Made by a program: the position numbers and the translations under genes. From Tetranychus cinnabarinus (lineage: Eukaryota; Arthropoda; Arachnida; Trombidiformes; Tetranychidae): a stretch of 64,000 nucleotides of DNA. The stretch covers positions 20,088,001 to 20,152,000 of the forward strand of contig WHVY01000001.1 in NCBI GenBank assembly GCA_022266195.1, given 5' to 3'. Below, one piece after another: positions 1-12,882 of this stretch (positions within the stretch are counted from its first letter, which is position 1; each line of letters begins with the position of its first letter). The notes below the pieces were generated by a model, which did no database searches, was not told the origin of the DNA, and saw only the letters and a program-made list of their open reading frames with translations.

Positions 1-3000
1 TATTAGAGCGGTCGAATGAAAATGAACGAAATTTCAATTCTAAGTGAATCTTCATTTAGCTAAATAATGTCACAGAATCTATCATCATAGCCATCGGAAA
101 CTTTTGATTCGAACTGTTCTGAAGTTCCATAAGAATCGTACTCTCGAAGGTCAAATACATGAGTAAAAGTTTACAAGTAAAAGCTCTGCCATTTTCAGTT
201 CGATGCCTTGATGTATTGGCTGACCATTCATCGGTTTAAACACAAAAGAAAAAAAGTGACAAAATCTGTAAAGTGGAAGAAAATTGTGAGACAAAAACTA
301 GAGATCAGTTTTTTTCGATGAAAATATTTGGCAGACACATGAGACTCATGAGACTATCATGATGGTGTTGATAATGATGATGATAACATGGAAAATGTTA
401 CATAATACATGATAATATTTCAATCAAAAATGATGATAATGAAGGTAAAGGAAAGAACGAAAAATTGTTTGACAGAATGAGAAATGATTTTTTTGTTTTG
501 GAAGAAAAAAGGTTAGAAATAGGCTGAAAATGTTCGAGATTCATGGGTAACATGGAGCAAAAGAAAAGCTACGAATTTAGAGAGAAAGAGGTGAAAAAAG
601 ATCAGAAAAAATGAAAGGAAAAGATAAAGAGAAATGATAGTCAAGTCACGAACTCGATATTCACTTAAGTTGCATTCATTTCTTTTCAACTGATGCTTCT
701 CCTTCTGTATTAGTGTTACATATTTTATCTTTATTTCGTTCTATCATGTTTGCATGTAATAGCATTTATGATGAATGTTGCTTTTTAATGCTTCACTGCT
801 GGACCATATTCAATTGGCAGTAGTTCAATCTTTTTTTTACCTTTTCAGGGTAAAATTTCAATCTTTACTTCTGTTGGTCTTTTCAATAATTCAATTGGCT
901 TGATTGAATCGAGTTCAGGGTCAGGGTTCATTTACATTATTCAATAGTTTTTACATTATTAGTGTTCATTGTTCAAGAATTGTGTAACTGCATCTGATAA
1001 TCAGATTAATTTTTCTTCGAAAGATCATTTCATACATTCGAGTTATATTTGATTTGTTTGAAAGGATGAGAGAAAAATCCAAATCCGATTTTTTGAAACA
1101 TCATCTGAAAGCTTTTCCATGATCAAATCAGCTTTTCAATTGCACTCAAGTCAATCAGAGTTTGGAATTTGTAATATTTTCCATCTCTGAATCAGAAGCG
1201 ATACATGATTTTGATTTTTAGAATCTTTATTTCTGCAGGAATAGCTTTTTATAGTACACATTTCAAGATTTTGTGCAATAAAGTCATCAAAAACTTAATT
1301 GCCAAAGCGTGATTGCAGGAAATTCGAGTCAGATACAGTTTTGCAAATGAAATTAGACAAAGATGCTGATCTTCTGCACACTGTTTGGTGACAAGCTGAG
1401 CTACGCTCCAAAAATAAGAATGCGTTGGACATACTTACTAAGCAAATGTTACAGAAAACAAAATTTATGCTGACTAATAAACTTAAATTTTTCCAGTTTA
1501 AAGCAGGACTTCAAAGGTTCGAAAATAGATCCAAGTCCAATCGTTTTAAGCATTTTGAACAATAGGTACAAGATTTGATTTAATCCTTCCGCAGGTTAAG
1601 AAAGAACTCATACTGGATATGAGTGATTCCATACTTTTCAGTTAATCAATTGTTATTATGAAAAATTCATTTATCTTTCAGATGATAAGAGTTGAGTAAG
1701 ACTGATAAAAATTTGCGGTTTCAGAAAGTGACCTTCCAATGTCAAATAAAGGTCAAATAAAGAATTGACCTTGAATAACCTTGAGCGTTCAAACTTATGA
1801 TTTTTCAATCTGCATAAGCTAATGGTTCAAGTCTGAGGTTCGTAGCATTAACCGTTCGTGAGTTTTGACTGCATGAAGGCGTAAAATGAAAAAAAACGCC
1901 CGGTACTCTACTCATCACAATGATATATGGCTCATCTTATTATGATTATGAGACCGAAAATCCAACATTTTGGCAATCCTCCTTTAAGCTGACTAGCATG
2001 TTTGATTCGTGAGATATTGAACAAAACGTAAAGTAAATGAGTTTGAATAACCTGTACTTACAAAAGATAACATTATAAAAGACTCATGAGATTACCTAAT
2101 AGTTCCACAAGTTAAAACACATTTGTCATAATGGTCATGAAAAACGGGATATTTTGAAAAGTAAAGCAAGACAAGTTATTTGGCAAAACAGAGATTGTTT
2201 GAAAGTTAATTTGAAGCCAAACCAGTAAAGGGACTGTTTGCAACTAAAACGTTAATTGTATTGTTTGCCAAGTCCAGTACTTGGCCTTTAGTCAGTGTAA
2301 ACATTAACTAAGCAGAGGGAAAGAGAAAGAATGAAAAGACAATTTTGATTCTAATTGTAGGTAAATTTTGAGAAGGAAATTGACAAATTGGTAGAGAAGG
2401 ACACACAATATTTACACTATAATCGTTGAGCATCCAATGTTTTATCGAGTCAAAACTGGATGGAGAAATGGTTGCAATGTTGAGACAAAAAAAAACAAGT
2501 AGAGTTGCAATGAAAGTTTAATGCAGTGAACCTGGTAAGTAAATAAATATTACTGAAAGAGGTAATAGAGGAAATACAGCTGAATAAGTTTACCAGGTAA
2601 CTCTATCAATATTGCCTTTCACCATTTGTTGTTTCATTTATTATCATTTCATTTGTTATCATGAAAAAAAGCATGCACCAATATATGTTTACCCAAATAT
2701 TGAAATATTTTTCTTCCTTCAATTGCATTAAACTGTTATTAAATTAAACTTTGATATTAAACAGGTAAACTATTAGATGATCGAAGAAGTAAAGTTAAGT
2801 TTCCAGGACTTAATAGCAAAAGCCTTTACTATTAATTAAATTACTTCAACTTTTTGGGTAATTTTCTTGTAGCAGTTCTTAGTGATTACAATTTATCGAT
2901 TTTACATTTAATATCATTCATTTCAATTAATTGGTTCGAGTCGAGAAAATGTATTCAAAAGTATTGTTAAAACAAAGCTGTGTTAATGACGTAAGAAAAC

Positions 3001-3174
3001 AAAACTTACTGAAAATGACAATTTATTTGTCGATTAGAAAAGTTCACTTCTTTTGTGAATCTCAGTTTTAAAATGATCAACCAAATATTCAAGTTGGTCA
3101 AGTTGGAAATGACTTGAAATGGACGAATCGCCGAAATCATAAAATGATTTTAACTATTTGCTTTCTTGTTTTAG
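1..3174 (+). other. GABBR2 intron (5' part of window)
   Basis: AT-rich sequence without an open frame of useful length on the plus strand. It ends in the acceptor of the TM1 exon. I saw no exon for the extracellular domain, no RNA gene and no repeat structure here. Confidence 0.7.
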
Positions 3175-3328
3175 GTGGAAGTGGACCTCCTGTGGATGAA
3201 ATAATTAAAATAACTGTTGCTTCAAGAATTAGCCTTACATTGTTTATTGTGATATCAGTTTTTGCCGTTATGGGTATAATACTTGCCTTGGTCTTCCTTT
3301 CAATGAACATTAAATATCGTAAACAAAG
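3175..3328 (+). CDS. GABBR2: GABBR2 exon: juxtamembrane and TM1
   Basis: The exon follows a TTTTAG acceptor and ends at AAAG/GTAAGC. It encodes GGSGPPVDEII, then a hydrophobic helix and NIKYRKQ. It starts two bases into a codon and ends two bases into the next, matching exon 3397. Confidence 0.88.
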
Positions 3329-6300
3329 GTAAGCTTTTTAAATATTGACTGTTTCAACTTTAATTGCTTATTGATCGTTTCATTTCTCCTTATTAGATAT
3401 ATTAAAATGTCCAGTCCATATTTAAATAATTTAATAATAATCGGATGCATATTAACTTATACCAGTGTGATATTATTGGGATTAGACAGTCGCCTTCTGA
3501 GTGAAGCCAATTTTCCTTACATTTGTGCTGTAAGTTTGCCTATCCAAAAGTTTATACAACTTGGACTTTCAAGTTGAGACTTGATAAGTTTGTATTTAAG
3601 CCAAAAAAAATAAAATCAGTTAGATGAAAAAATATACATAACTTTACCAAAAAGCAATCGACGTTTTGAAAGTTATATTTTATCGAAAACTGCCAATCAT
3701 AAATTTTTTAATTTAGCATTCACAACGCTCTTACAAACCAAACAAGTCTCAACTTTCAACTTGGAAAACAAGTTTTACCAATATTCTGTGGTTCATCATC
3801 AGTCACGATAAAGTGCGATTCAAGTAATTCACTTGCTTGATATCGAACCTTATCACTGATCGACAAAATACAGGGCTATTCAACTAATTGCATGTTGAAT
3901 GTGAATACATCTGATCAACATAATTTATCTTCAGAAGTTGACGATTTTTTCTGATAAGATAAATAACTGTGTGACTTTGAGCAAACTTGGTACTTAAACA
4001 AGTCATCCGGATCGCCTTTACTCGAGTCGGTTAGTCTTCTGGTTGTGAAGCTATTCACATTCAACTTGTTTCTCATTAGCTGAGCAGCACTGTTTATACA
4101 CTTGGAATGTTCAATCGATAGTTACTTTTTAATGTAAATTAGGTAAACTTTTTAATCATCTAAATTTGCATAAAAAAGAGTACAAAGAAATTAATCAATC
4201 ATCCGAAGCAAGATAAAACTTTATCAATGTTAATTTAAAATGGTTTTCATTTGTTTTCATTTCTCAATAGGCTCGAGCCTGGGTTTTAATGTCTGGATTT
4301 ACACTTGCCTTTGGCTCCATGTTTAGCAAAACATGGAGAGTTCATGCAATTTTCACCAACATTAAATTAAATAAAAAGGTATTATGATAACAGAGAGCAG
4401 AAAAAAAGAGAATTGCTGATTCCAAAACAATGTTTCACTCCCAAATTGTGTTTATTTTTCCTTTTCTTCATTCAATTCTCTTGGTCAGTTGTAACCAATT
4501 GGCCAATGGAAAAATGTTTTTTGCCCAAACCGAAAATTGAAACATTGCCATTTGCAATTTTCAACTAATCAATGTTGAACAATCAAGCCTCACCTTTTCT
4601 CCCATCGCAGGGAGTGCAAATATTATCATGAAATTGTAATTCTTATATTGATCAAGAAAAGCTCAACAGAAAAGCTCAATACATGATAATAATGATGAAA
4701 ATGTTATCCAACAGTTTCTCCAGAGGATTAACCTTTTCTTGATTAAAAAGACGCCTTAAGTTGAAAGTAAATGAAAGTCTTTACCTAATAATGTTTAACA
4801 GGCTTTAAAGAAGGTTCACAACTTTTGCCATTTTTTTCTTTCTTTTCTTTTCCTTTTCACCTCAATTTACTGTTCATTGTTCATTACATCAACAATTTTA
4901 CCAGGACTTTAATTGAATGCAGAAAAGATGAGTTTCAATGAGAATAGAAAAGTGTTATTACTTCTTTTTTTTCGTTGTTTGCGGTTAAACAGATTAACTT
5001 GAGTTGCTTCAGAAGCTTTACCTTTCAATTTTTCATTCATTTTTCAAATGATTCATTAGCTTGCCCATTAAAGTCGAGGAAAAAAAGACTTTAACAGAAT
5101 TTTCCTTTTCCATTCAACTTGCCTTCTCCAGGTTATTAAAGATTATAAACTATTTATGGTTGTTGGAATACTTGTATTCATTGATGTTGCCACTTTGACC
5201 ACTTGGCAAATTGTTGACCCTTTTTACCGGGGAACTCATCAAGGTATCCCAAAGGTGAGTTGAAACTCGTTTTTTTTACGAAAATTTAATGTTTCAATTT
5301 TCTTGAATAATTTATTGAAGAAAATAGAAAATAGAAAATAGTATTTCAAGGATTTTAGGCTAATCTTAGTTGAGATTTGCGATTTGAAGCTTTTTGGGTT
5401 TTTCGAGCGGAAAAGAGTTGAAAAGTCGAGTTTTGTTTGCGTTTGTTTGGGTTGTGTTTAGCTTTTATTGATTTGTTTTTTTTGTATTCAATTGAATTAT
5501 AATATTATATAAATGAATAATGAATTTTTGCGTAAATAATTGATGGTAAGACGATGAAAATTATCATTGTTGGTTATAAGTTTCAAGTCATTTATCATAA
5601 CTTTATGTAAGATATTAATATTTATCAGTTTCATTTTATTCTGTTTCTTGTAACAATCATTGTTCATGTTGCTGATGATTTGATATGCAGAAAAGGGAGA
5701 AGGAAGAAGAATAAGACAAAATGGAAAATATTGTTTTCCAGAGAAAAATCTAATTTATTGTTGTTCTTTTTCAGCCTTCCCCTGAAAATGAAGATGTCCA
5801 TATTGTTCCGCAAATGGAGTTTTGTGATAGTAAAAAGATGACAATTTTTCTAGGCTCAATCTATGTTTATAAAGGACTTTTAATGGTAAGTCAATTATTT
5901 AAGGTCATTTCGTAAAATCCAATTCAATCGACGGGGAAAGAAGCAAAACAAAAATGGAAATCATAATTAATCCAAAATCGAATCTAACTTTCGAAGAAAT
6001 TTTTTAAAAAGTCGAGAAGAAAATAGCAGTAAAAATCTCAAAAGGTCGATAAGTGAGCTTTTTGGCCTGCAAAAAGTGTCTTGTCGATTTTTAAGAGGTT
6101 TTCCAAAATGAAATGCATTCTTTCAGGAAAAAAAACTTTTACGATCTTTTGGTTGATGGAGTTTTCCGAGTTGAAATTGATAGATTTTCGTCTTTTGTGT
6201 GTGCTTTCAGGCTTTCGGATGTTTTTTGGCCTGGGAAACGCGGCATGTATCCATTCCAGCGCTCAACGATTCCAAGTATATTGGAATGTCGGTTTACAAT

Positions 6301-9300
6301 GTTGTCATTATGTGCGTTATCGGAGCTGGACTTTCATTTGTTTTAAAGGAACAACAAGACGCTGCCTTTGTTATCATTTCCATTTTCATCATCTTCTGTT
6401 CAACTGCCACCCTTTGCCTAGTATTTGTACCCAAGGTAAGACTGGTAAGATATCAACTTTCTTTTTCAAAGATTACATTATCAATATCGAAGTCTTTATT
6501 AGCTGCAAAATAAACCTAAACAAGCACACAGGGAAGCTTATAAGCAACCGATATTTTCACAGAACATTCAATCCAGGAAACAAAGCCACAAAATAAAAAT
6601 AGAAATAAAACAAAAATCGAAACAGACAAATCCATTTGAAATTGAAATTCTTATCCAAACCAATCCAAAAATAGACTCAAACTAAACTGACCAATCCACA
6701 GATAATCATAATTTTAATTGGAAACGCAGATTCAGCAATTCTTGTCCAAATCCAATTATGAAAAAAAACATGTTCCATGAAATAGTAAAAACAGCAAAAA
6801 AATGAAAAACTAGACAAGACAAAAATCCATCCAATAAGCTCAATGAGACAAAAGCACAAAAAAAGCTTCGAAATTTGAATTTCACCAAAGTCTTTCCATC
6901 TTCCATGCTCAGCCTTCGCTTCAAACATTAGCTTCACTAAAATGATTAGTTATTGCTTTACGCTTACCCTGGCTGCTTATCAAAAGAGAATTGAGATGAA
7001 ATTATTTTTACTTCATTTTTGTTTCTTTTTCTCCATCTATTTACTTTCTTCACTATTATTTTATTGTCGTTGTCTTTATCATTACATTAAAAGTTATTGT
7101 CAATATAATGTTATCTGAATCTTTGAACTGGAAAATGCACTAAAAACGAAAACCTCTTCAACCTTTAATCCCATCTTTACTGCATGGCTTTACCCTTTAC
7201 AACCCTCATCCAAAAACACTGATCACTGTACAACCAACTGACCCATGTTTGTCTGTGTCCAAGTAAAAAGCAACATTCCCAGCAAACAAAAAATCTCAAT
7301 GAGAAAACTCTAGTCTAAGAACCTAACTGAACCACAAAATCCTCATCATAATCATTACAATTTAATATATTAATATCTCTTTTCCACTTTTTTTCCATTC
7401 CATTCTCATGATCATTTCTGTTGTCCTTCTGACGCCATTTCATGTTTCATTTGGTTGACACTAAACATGAACCTTTTCTGTTCACTTACCAGTTGATTGA
7501 ATTGAAGCGTAATCCTGACATGGATGAAAGGCGATCTCGGCCAACATTGAAACCCTTGAAGAAATCGCGAAAAGAATCGGATGAAATGGAACTTCATCAG
7601 AGAATCAAAGTTCTAACTGAATTTAATACACGTCAACGGCAAAGATTAAAAGAGGTAATCAACCGCAGAACTTCATTGTCCCCATGTTTCATCCATCATC
7701 TTTTATCGCAACAAAAGCTGTGAGAAACAAAAGTCTCTTCTCGATGAAAGAAATTAAAAAATGAAAAATAATTATCATGAAACATTTTTCTCCATTCATT
7801 CATTTTCACTTCAATATTAATAAATTATCATTACAAGCTCTTTGTCTTCATCTGTCCTGCTGAGTTATAATATCATTTTTACCTCCTGTTAAGTCGAGCA
7901 ATATCAATGTTGGAAAGAGAGAGAAAAAAAGAAAATAAGAAAAATCTTTTTACCTGAACTCTAAATCAAATGAATTTTACCCTTTTATTGCATTTCTTTT
8001 CAACCCAAAAATTCCATTACATTTTCATATCATGTTTACATTATTCATCTGAATCTTGTTTTCATTTCTCTTCCTTCTTATTGCAATCATTTGGAAATAA
8101 TTTCTTCATTTTCCTCTTTTTTTTCTTCTTCTTTTTTCGTCTGCAACATTTCCACTGAAACAGAAAACTTTTGAATTGGAAGCTTTGATGTTTAGACTGA
8201 GACAGTATGGCATTGAAATGGGAACCACAAATGAAGACATTATCAAACCCAAAGAGTTGCTCAAACCAGCTTCACTGGCAGCTAAAACAACTGCAATTGC
8301 ATCCATTTCATCCAAGCAAAATCTTTTACCTGAGAAGCAAATTTGCCTTTTAATAACTGAAAAGGATTCATCAACTTTGACAAAAAGGTAAATCTAAAGT
8401 TTCTATTTTTCAAGATTAATGTTGATTCCTTAATGGCTTGAAGGATTATTGGAAACATTTGCATTAAAGCTCTTCAATTATTCAACAAAAAGTTCAATTA
8501 ATTTTGCGAGAAAAAAGATTCGACAAAAAATCGACTTTAAAATGTTCATTTTTTGTCACATTATTTCGAGCGACAAAAAATGTTTAATCATCGATTTCAG
8601 AGTGATCAAGTAATTACATAATTAGTGAAAAAAATTAGAGAAAAGAATTTTTATTGATTTCGATTTTTTTCGTTTACGCAGTGAAAAGGACACTTCGTTC
8701 ATCTCATTGACGGCTTCAATGTCTTTGGTTGGATCAGTCGATGAACTTGTTGCCAGAAAGTCGCACACTTCATGTCCAGAGTTGCCGAAAGTCGATGAAC
8801 CAAATGGAACAAATGGTTCGACTGGTGGTCACGTCAATGGGGCCAATGGTGTCACTCGTAGAAAACTGTCTCCAATCGAGTCGAAATTTACTTCCATGAA
8901 GAATATCGATGATTACAATCGATTGCCTAAGCCATCAACTTCATCGACTCCCAGTGATTTGGTGAAGGAAGATTACAGTTCTCACGAGTTTTCCGATGAT
9001 GCAGTTGCAGATGATGATGCTGTTGAAGAGGATGAAGATGAAGATGATAAATGTAAAGGTGAAGTGAAAGTGAAGGATGAAAAGTTTCGAAGTGAGAGTG
9101 AATCAAATGGCACCAAGTGCAAGGTACAAGATAAAGATAATGATAGAGGTATAATTTTAAAAGCAAATGCTGATGGGATTGTACCATGTTTACCTGTTAG
9201 CCAGTGCAAGTCAATAAAACCATCAACACTGGGCAACCTTAATGGCACCAACAATAGTAAAGTAATTGTCTCATTAACATCAGCAACTTGTGGACCCAGT

Positions 9301-9836
9301 TTTATATGCGATGAAACCTCTTATTCAATGGCAATCAAGGCTTCCCTTAACGATGCCAACAATAATAATCAAGCTTATAATGGCTTCTGTTCATCATGTG
9401 AAGAAGATGATACAGAAAAAGGTGATCAAACAGCAACCCTGTCTGAAGGTAATGACTTTTCTTGTTTTTTTTTTCGAGTTCTTTTTGTTTTCATTCTTCT
9501 TTTTCATTTCATTTTGTAGAAAGTGATCAATCCTTGAAGCCCGACTTTAATCCTCGTCGAACTCAAAGCCTTTCAGCGATAACTTATAGACCAAAGACAA
9601 GTGGACCTGGTAGACCAGGACAGCCTAATGTGAGCCTAGTTGACAATGGAACCGTCAGCCTGAGCAAAGGAACCTTGCTGGTTCACCCAATTTTCCCGTT
9701 TCTCAGTCAAATGACTCGTAGCAATGTCAGCCAATCCACATCAAATGCTAACTCAAACTGTCAAAATATTGTCCCTTATTGGCCAATATTTTCTTCATAT
9801 CCATCAATCAAGTGCGATATTGTTGAATATTTGTAG
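3175..9836 (+). CDS. GABBR2: GABA-B receptor subunit 2, 3' part (10 exons; 5' exons outside window)
   Basis: Class C GPCR subunit that couples to G proteins in the heterodimeric metabotropic GABA receptor at the neuronal plasma membrane. Exons join in frame: 3175-3328, 3397-3529, 4271-4378, 5132-5254, 5775-5885, 6211-6435, 7493-7654, 8164-8387, 8682-9448, 9520-9836, all bounded by AG/GT, with matching phases. Family hallmarks are visible: YIKMSSPYLNNLIIIGC after TM1, FGSMFSKTWRVHAIF, and FGCFLAWETRHVSIPALNDS. These are subunit 2 signatures rather than subunit 1. After TM7 comes the coiled coil used for heterodimerisation with subunit 1, then a long low-complexity acidic tail. The Venus-flytrap ligand domain is missing because it lies 5' of the window. 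Subunit identity is confident; exact tail splicing less so. Confidence 0.93.
3397..3529 (+). CDS. GABBR2: GABBR2 exon: first intracellular loop and TM2
   Basis: Encodes (R)YIKMSSPYLNNLIIIGC, TM2 and the start of the first extracellular loop including FPYICA, whose Cys is the conserved loop cysteine. Separated from the previous exon by a 68-bp intron. Donor GCT/GTAAGT. Confidence 0.9.
4271..4378 (+). CDS. GABBR2: GABBR2 exon: TM3
   Basis: Exactly 36 codons, phase 0 at both ends. Encodes ARAWVLMSGFTLAFGSMFSK and TWRVHAIFTNIK, the most conserved segment of class C TM3 and the second intracellular loop. Confidence 0.92.
5132..5254 (+). CDS. GABBR2: GABBR2 exon: TM4
   Basis: 41 codons, phase 0. 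Encodes VIKDYKLFMVVGILVFIDVA followed by WQIVDPFYRGTHQ, matching the TM4 'WQ-VDP' motif of GABA-B receptors. Confidence 0.92.
5775..5885 (+). CDS. GABBR2: GABBR2 exon: second extracellular loop and TM5 start
   Basis: 37 codons, phase 0. Contains PQMEFCDSKK, whose Cys is expected to pair with the loop-1 Cys, then GSIYVYKGLLM entering TM5. Confidence 0.9.
6211..6435 (+). CDS. GABBR2: GABBR2 exon: TM5 to TM7
   Basis: 75 codons, phase 0. Encodes FGCFLAWETRHVSIPALNDS, KYIGMSVYNVVIMC, and TM7 ending STATLCLVFVPK. Nearly invariant among animal GABBR2 proteins. Confidence 0.96.
7493..7654 (+). CDS. GABBR2: GABBR2 exon: proximal tail and coiled-coil start
   Basis: 54 codons, phase 0. Begins LIELKRNPD directly after the VPK of TM7, is rich in Lys and Arg, and ends in heptad-like HQRIKVLTEFNTRQRQRLKE, the start of the dimerising coiled coil. 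Confidence 0.9.
8164..8387 (+). CDS. GABBR2: GABBR2 exon: coiled-coil end
   Basis: Encodes KTFELEALMFRLRQYGIEMG, completing the coiled coil, then an unstructured Lys/Ser-rich stretch. Ends AAAAG/GTAAAT in phase 2. Confidence 0.87.
8682..9448 (+). CDS. GABBR2: GABBR2 exon: long acidic tail
   Basis: 767 bp of open frame joined in phase to the previous exon. Low complexity with runs such as DDDAVEEDEDEDD, Ser/Thr-rich segments and many Asn. The tail is poorly conserved in this family, so support comes from the open frame, phase agreement and splice signals rather than similarity. Confidence 0.82.
9520..9836 (+). CDS. GABBR2: GABBR2 terminal exon
   Basis: Starts after TTTTGTAG 71 bp past the previous exon and completes its split Glu codon. 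Runs to a TAG at 9834-9836 and includes RPKTSGPGRPGQP and a Ser/Asn-rich end. Taken as terminal because no downstream exon continues it; alternative 3' ends are possible. Confidence 0.75.
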
Positions 9837-12715
9837 CTGCAACTTGGGAGGAAAAAAATGAATGGCGAAATTTTTTCAAATGCTCAGTTGAGGTTAATCT
9901 CGTTACTCAACATTTCCATGCTTTTCCACCAAAAATTATCTCAATAACGGTCAATCCGCAATGAGCGTTGCAATCTTGATTGATCAAAATTTGAATAGCG
10001 TCATTGCCGTAATCATTAGGCTATTGTGACGAGTTTTCAGGTGGAAAAAGGCACAGTTGTGACTAGAATCTAAACTTTTCTGTATGATCAGTCCAAAGAA
10101 GATTACACCTGATTCTGATTGTCAATTTTCTGTCTTCATTTTGTATTGCAAATCAATTCTTAAGATTCTTCGTTTGTTTGCAGATCAAAAGTCAACTTAC
10201 AATCAATAGCAAATCAATAATGCATTTCGATCAGCAAACAAAGTTGACTTTCGACTTCATTGCAAATTTCAAACAGAAACTGACTAGAAATTGAGTTGAA
10301 TCTAAAGAACCCTGGGAAAATTCACAATAATAATGTAAATAATGAATGATAACGAAAACGCCAAATTAAGCTGTCGAACTTATTGAATAAGAAATTTTTA
10401 AAACTCGCAACTTGACGAACTTTCAACAATCAATTTACATTGCGGTGTGTTTTGGCAAAGCTTACTGAAAACTGCTCATCTCTCAAGCTGCAACTGACCA
10501 AGAATAATTTTTCGTTCTTTCTCTTCAAATCATTTTGGAATGTAATCTTTACCATTTCAATGGACTTCATTTTAAAAGGCAATTCAAACCCTTTTTCAGT
10601 ACATTATGACAATCATTCAAGACTGAAATTTTTTTGCGTCCAGAGTCTGAAAGATTATCAATGAAATGGTTGTAAAGTAAATTTTAAACACTTAAATTGC
10701 TCAACAGAAAAGGAACCAAATCTAATTGATTGAATCCTTGAGGCAATAATTTTGGAATCCAATTCAATGTTGAATCTACTTGCTAATTGGTCAAATTCAG
10801 ATCGCTGAGAATGTCAACATGTCAAGACCATTTGTAAAGCCATTTCAGGGCAACAAACATAATCTGTGATTTTGTACAATTTTCATGTAAAATAATTGTT
10901 AACTTATTCGACTTTTCATTTCAATCAATTTTTACAATTGTTACTCATTGGTATCACTGAGGTAAATCGACTTTTACAAACCCAAACTAATCAAAACTGA
11001 GAAAATTAATTGAACAACATTTCAATGGAAACAGTTTTTTTCTTTGTTTTTCAACAATTTGCTCATTCTGTTTTCAAAAACAGTGCAAGTTTCAAATGTA
11101 ATTATAAGATAATTGAATTCGCTCATCAACACCCTTTATCAAATGTTCACTTTGGTTCATCTAAAGGAAACTTTTCTTTTCCCTTCGCCCAAAATGCATT
11201 TTCGCAACTGACCAAACTTGATCAAAACTCGTGAACAATCAAATAGCCAGGAATGTTGTAAAATATACCAAAACAATACTTTTCACTTTTTAGGGAAAAA
11301 ATGTTTTCGTTTCAAATTAACTGCCAAAAACTGTTAGGAATAATAAAATTGTATAAAAAATAAATGACAATTAACCAATCAAATGTGACAATATTGCGTA
11401 GTTGTAATAATTTAAAATGTTGAACAAAATGTAATATTTCGTTTTTATATTCAATTCAAGCTCAAATTGAGTTTCAATCTCTTTCCTTTCTATCAATATA
11501 AATAAAATGAACTTTCAAAATTTCAATTTCCATAATTCTTTTTCGGAACTACAAAAGTTTCCGTCAACGATTACAAGACGAAAAGTTGGAAGAAAAAAGA
11601 AAAATTGAATTTTACAAAATTGACCAAAATAATGGTCGTTTTTTCAGAAAACCAAGAAATTCAGAATTCGTCCGCAATCGAATCACCAAGATTTTTCGTC
11701 AGCAATTTTAAAACATAAGTTCGAAGAAAGGAAATAAATCAAATTCTTAAAATTGAAAAAAAGAAAATCAGAAATATGCCGTTTTTCCGAATCTCGAATT
11801 TTTAGTCATGTGAGGCTACGAATTTATCAAAGAAAATTTTGATGAAAAAAAGAAATCGAATATTGATGCTTTGAATGCTGGAATATAGATGGCGCCAGCA
11901 AACACAGCCTTTGAACTTGTTTGTTGCGCCTTTATTTTAACATTGGAGAAGCGCAAGAAAAAGAAAAAAAAGTTTATCTTTGGCAACAGTTCATTTGGCT
12001 TCGAGTTTACATGTTGTTCTTGTTGTTATTCTTGTTCATCTTGATCATCAATATCATAACCTTTCCTTGAAAAATTTCATACCCAAAGTTTTATTCATAC
12101 GCATAAAAATATCGACAAGGAAAAAGCGCTTCTCCAGACAAAAAAAACTAAACAAGTTGCAAATGATCCTTGGTTAAGAATCTTTTTTGATCTTTGTTGC
12201 CATCACCTCGATTCTTGTAAAAGGAAGAAACAAAGTGTGGAAAAGGGGAAAAATTGTTTAAAATCAAGCAAAGATTAACACTTTTTTGCTCAATTGAACT
12301 TACTCGAGCATCAAGCCTGAGTAAACAACAATATCATTGATTTTTGTGGTGAACAGTAAAAGTGAAGTGAAGAGAATCCAAAGGAGAAAAAAAGATTAAC
12401 ATTTCAAAGGATTAATTCATTTTGTTTTTGTTTTCAGTGTTGATCCAAATCTTTATTTTTGGTGTTTTGATCATTTTTGTGTTTCTTTTTCAAATTATTT
12501 TTGTACACTTTCACCATTCAATATCAACAGTTGGCTTTGAAAGACGACGAAAAAAAGATTGGTGACAATTTGGATTATCAACTTTTCTTTTCAGCTTTAC
12601 CTGTCAAATCTGGTTCATTTGAAAAGAATCTCTTCTCATGAATAACTATTTTACCAGAAAACAGAATATTTATCAAATAGAAATTTAGATTTACAACTCG
12701 GGCGATTCGATAAAA
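9837..12715 (+). other. Intergenic region: GABBR2 3' UTR and upstream of STAC-like gene
   Basis: No supported gene. Candidate AATAAA poly(A) signals occur at 11342-11347, 11359-11364 and 11501-11506, about 1.5 kb after the GABBR2 stop. The STAC-like promoter should lie toward the right end or further 5' if non-coding exons exist, but no clear core promoter could be read. Confidence 0.5.
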
Positions 12716-12882
12716 ATGGGTTCCCGCGCCTTCAATCAGGATATCGATCCATTTTTTCCTCTCATTTTCGCTGTTGCCGATTTCACCCAACAACTATCAG
12801 TTATTCATGAGCGGCACGCAGACGATTTACAGATACTTGTTGAAGCATTCAGAAAACGAAATGCCGATTTGCGCAAAGAAAG
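12716..12882 (+). CDS. stac: STAC-like exon 1: start of F-BAR
   Basis: ATG at 12716, preceded by an in-frame stop at 12686-12688. Encodes FAVADFTQQLSVIHERHADD and an amphipathic helix ending RKRNADLRKE, typical of the first F-BAR helix. Donor AAAG/GTAAGT. An upstream coding exon cannot be excluded because the stop overlaps a possible AG acceptor. Confidence 0.75.

Larger units (their letters stand above)
3530..8681 (+). other. GABBR2 introns between the membrane-domain exons
   Basis: Introns at 3530-4270, 4379-5131, 5255-5774, 5886-6210, 6436-7492, 7655-8163 and 8388-8681 lie between the listed exons. They are AT-rich. Short open frames in 6081-6937 are out-of-frame readings around the TM5-7 exon or chance frames. 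Nothing else is supported. Confidence 0.7.

Noticed and set aside
6081..6937. Several overlapping open frames around the TM5-7 exon on both strands
   Set aside because: They are alternative-frame readings of the GABBR2 exon at 6211-6435 or chance frames in the next intron; only the exon frame matches the receptor.
8927..9254. Minus-strand frames opposite the acidic tail (His/Leu/Ser-rich)
   Set aside because: Mirror images of the Asp/Glu/Asn-rich GABBR2 tail codons on the other strand.
11889..12038. About 49-codon frame starting MAPANTAFELVCC before the STAC-like gene
   Set aside because: Short, ends in Lys and Cys/Ser runs from simple sequence, no splice link to exon 1; possibly 5' UTR but unsupported.
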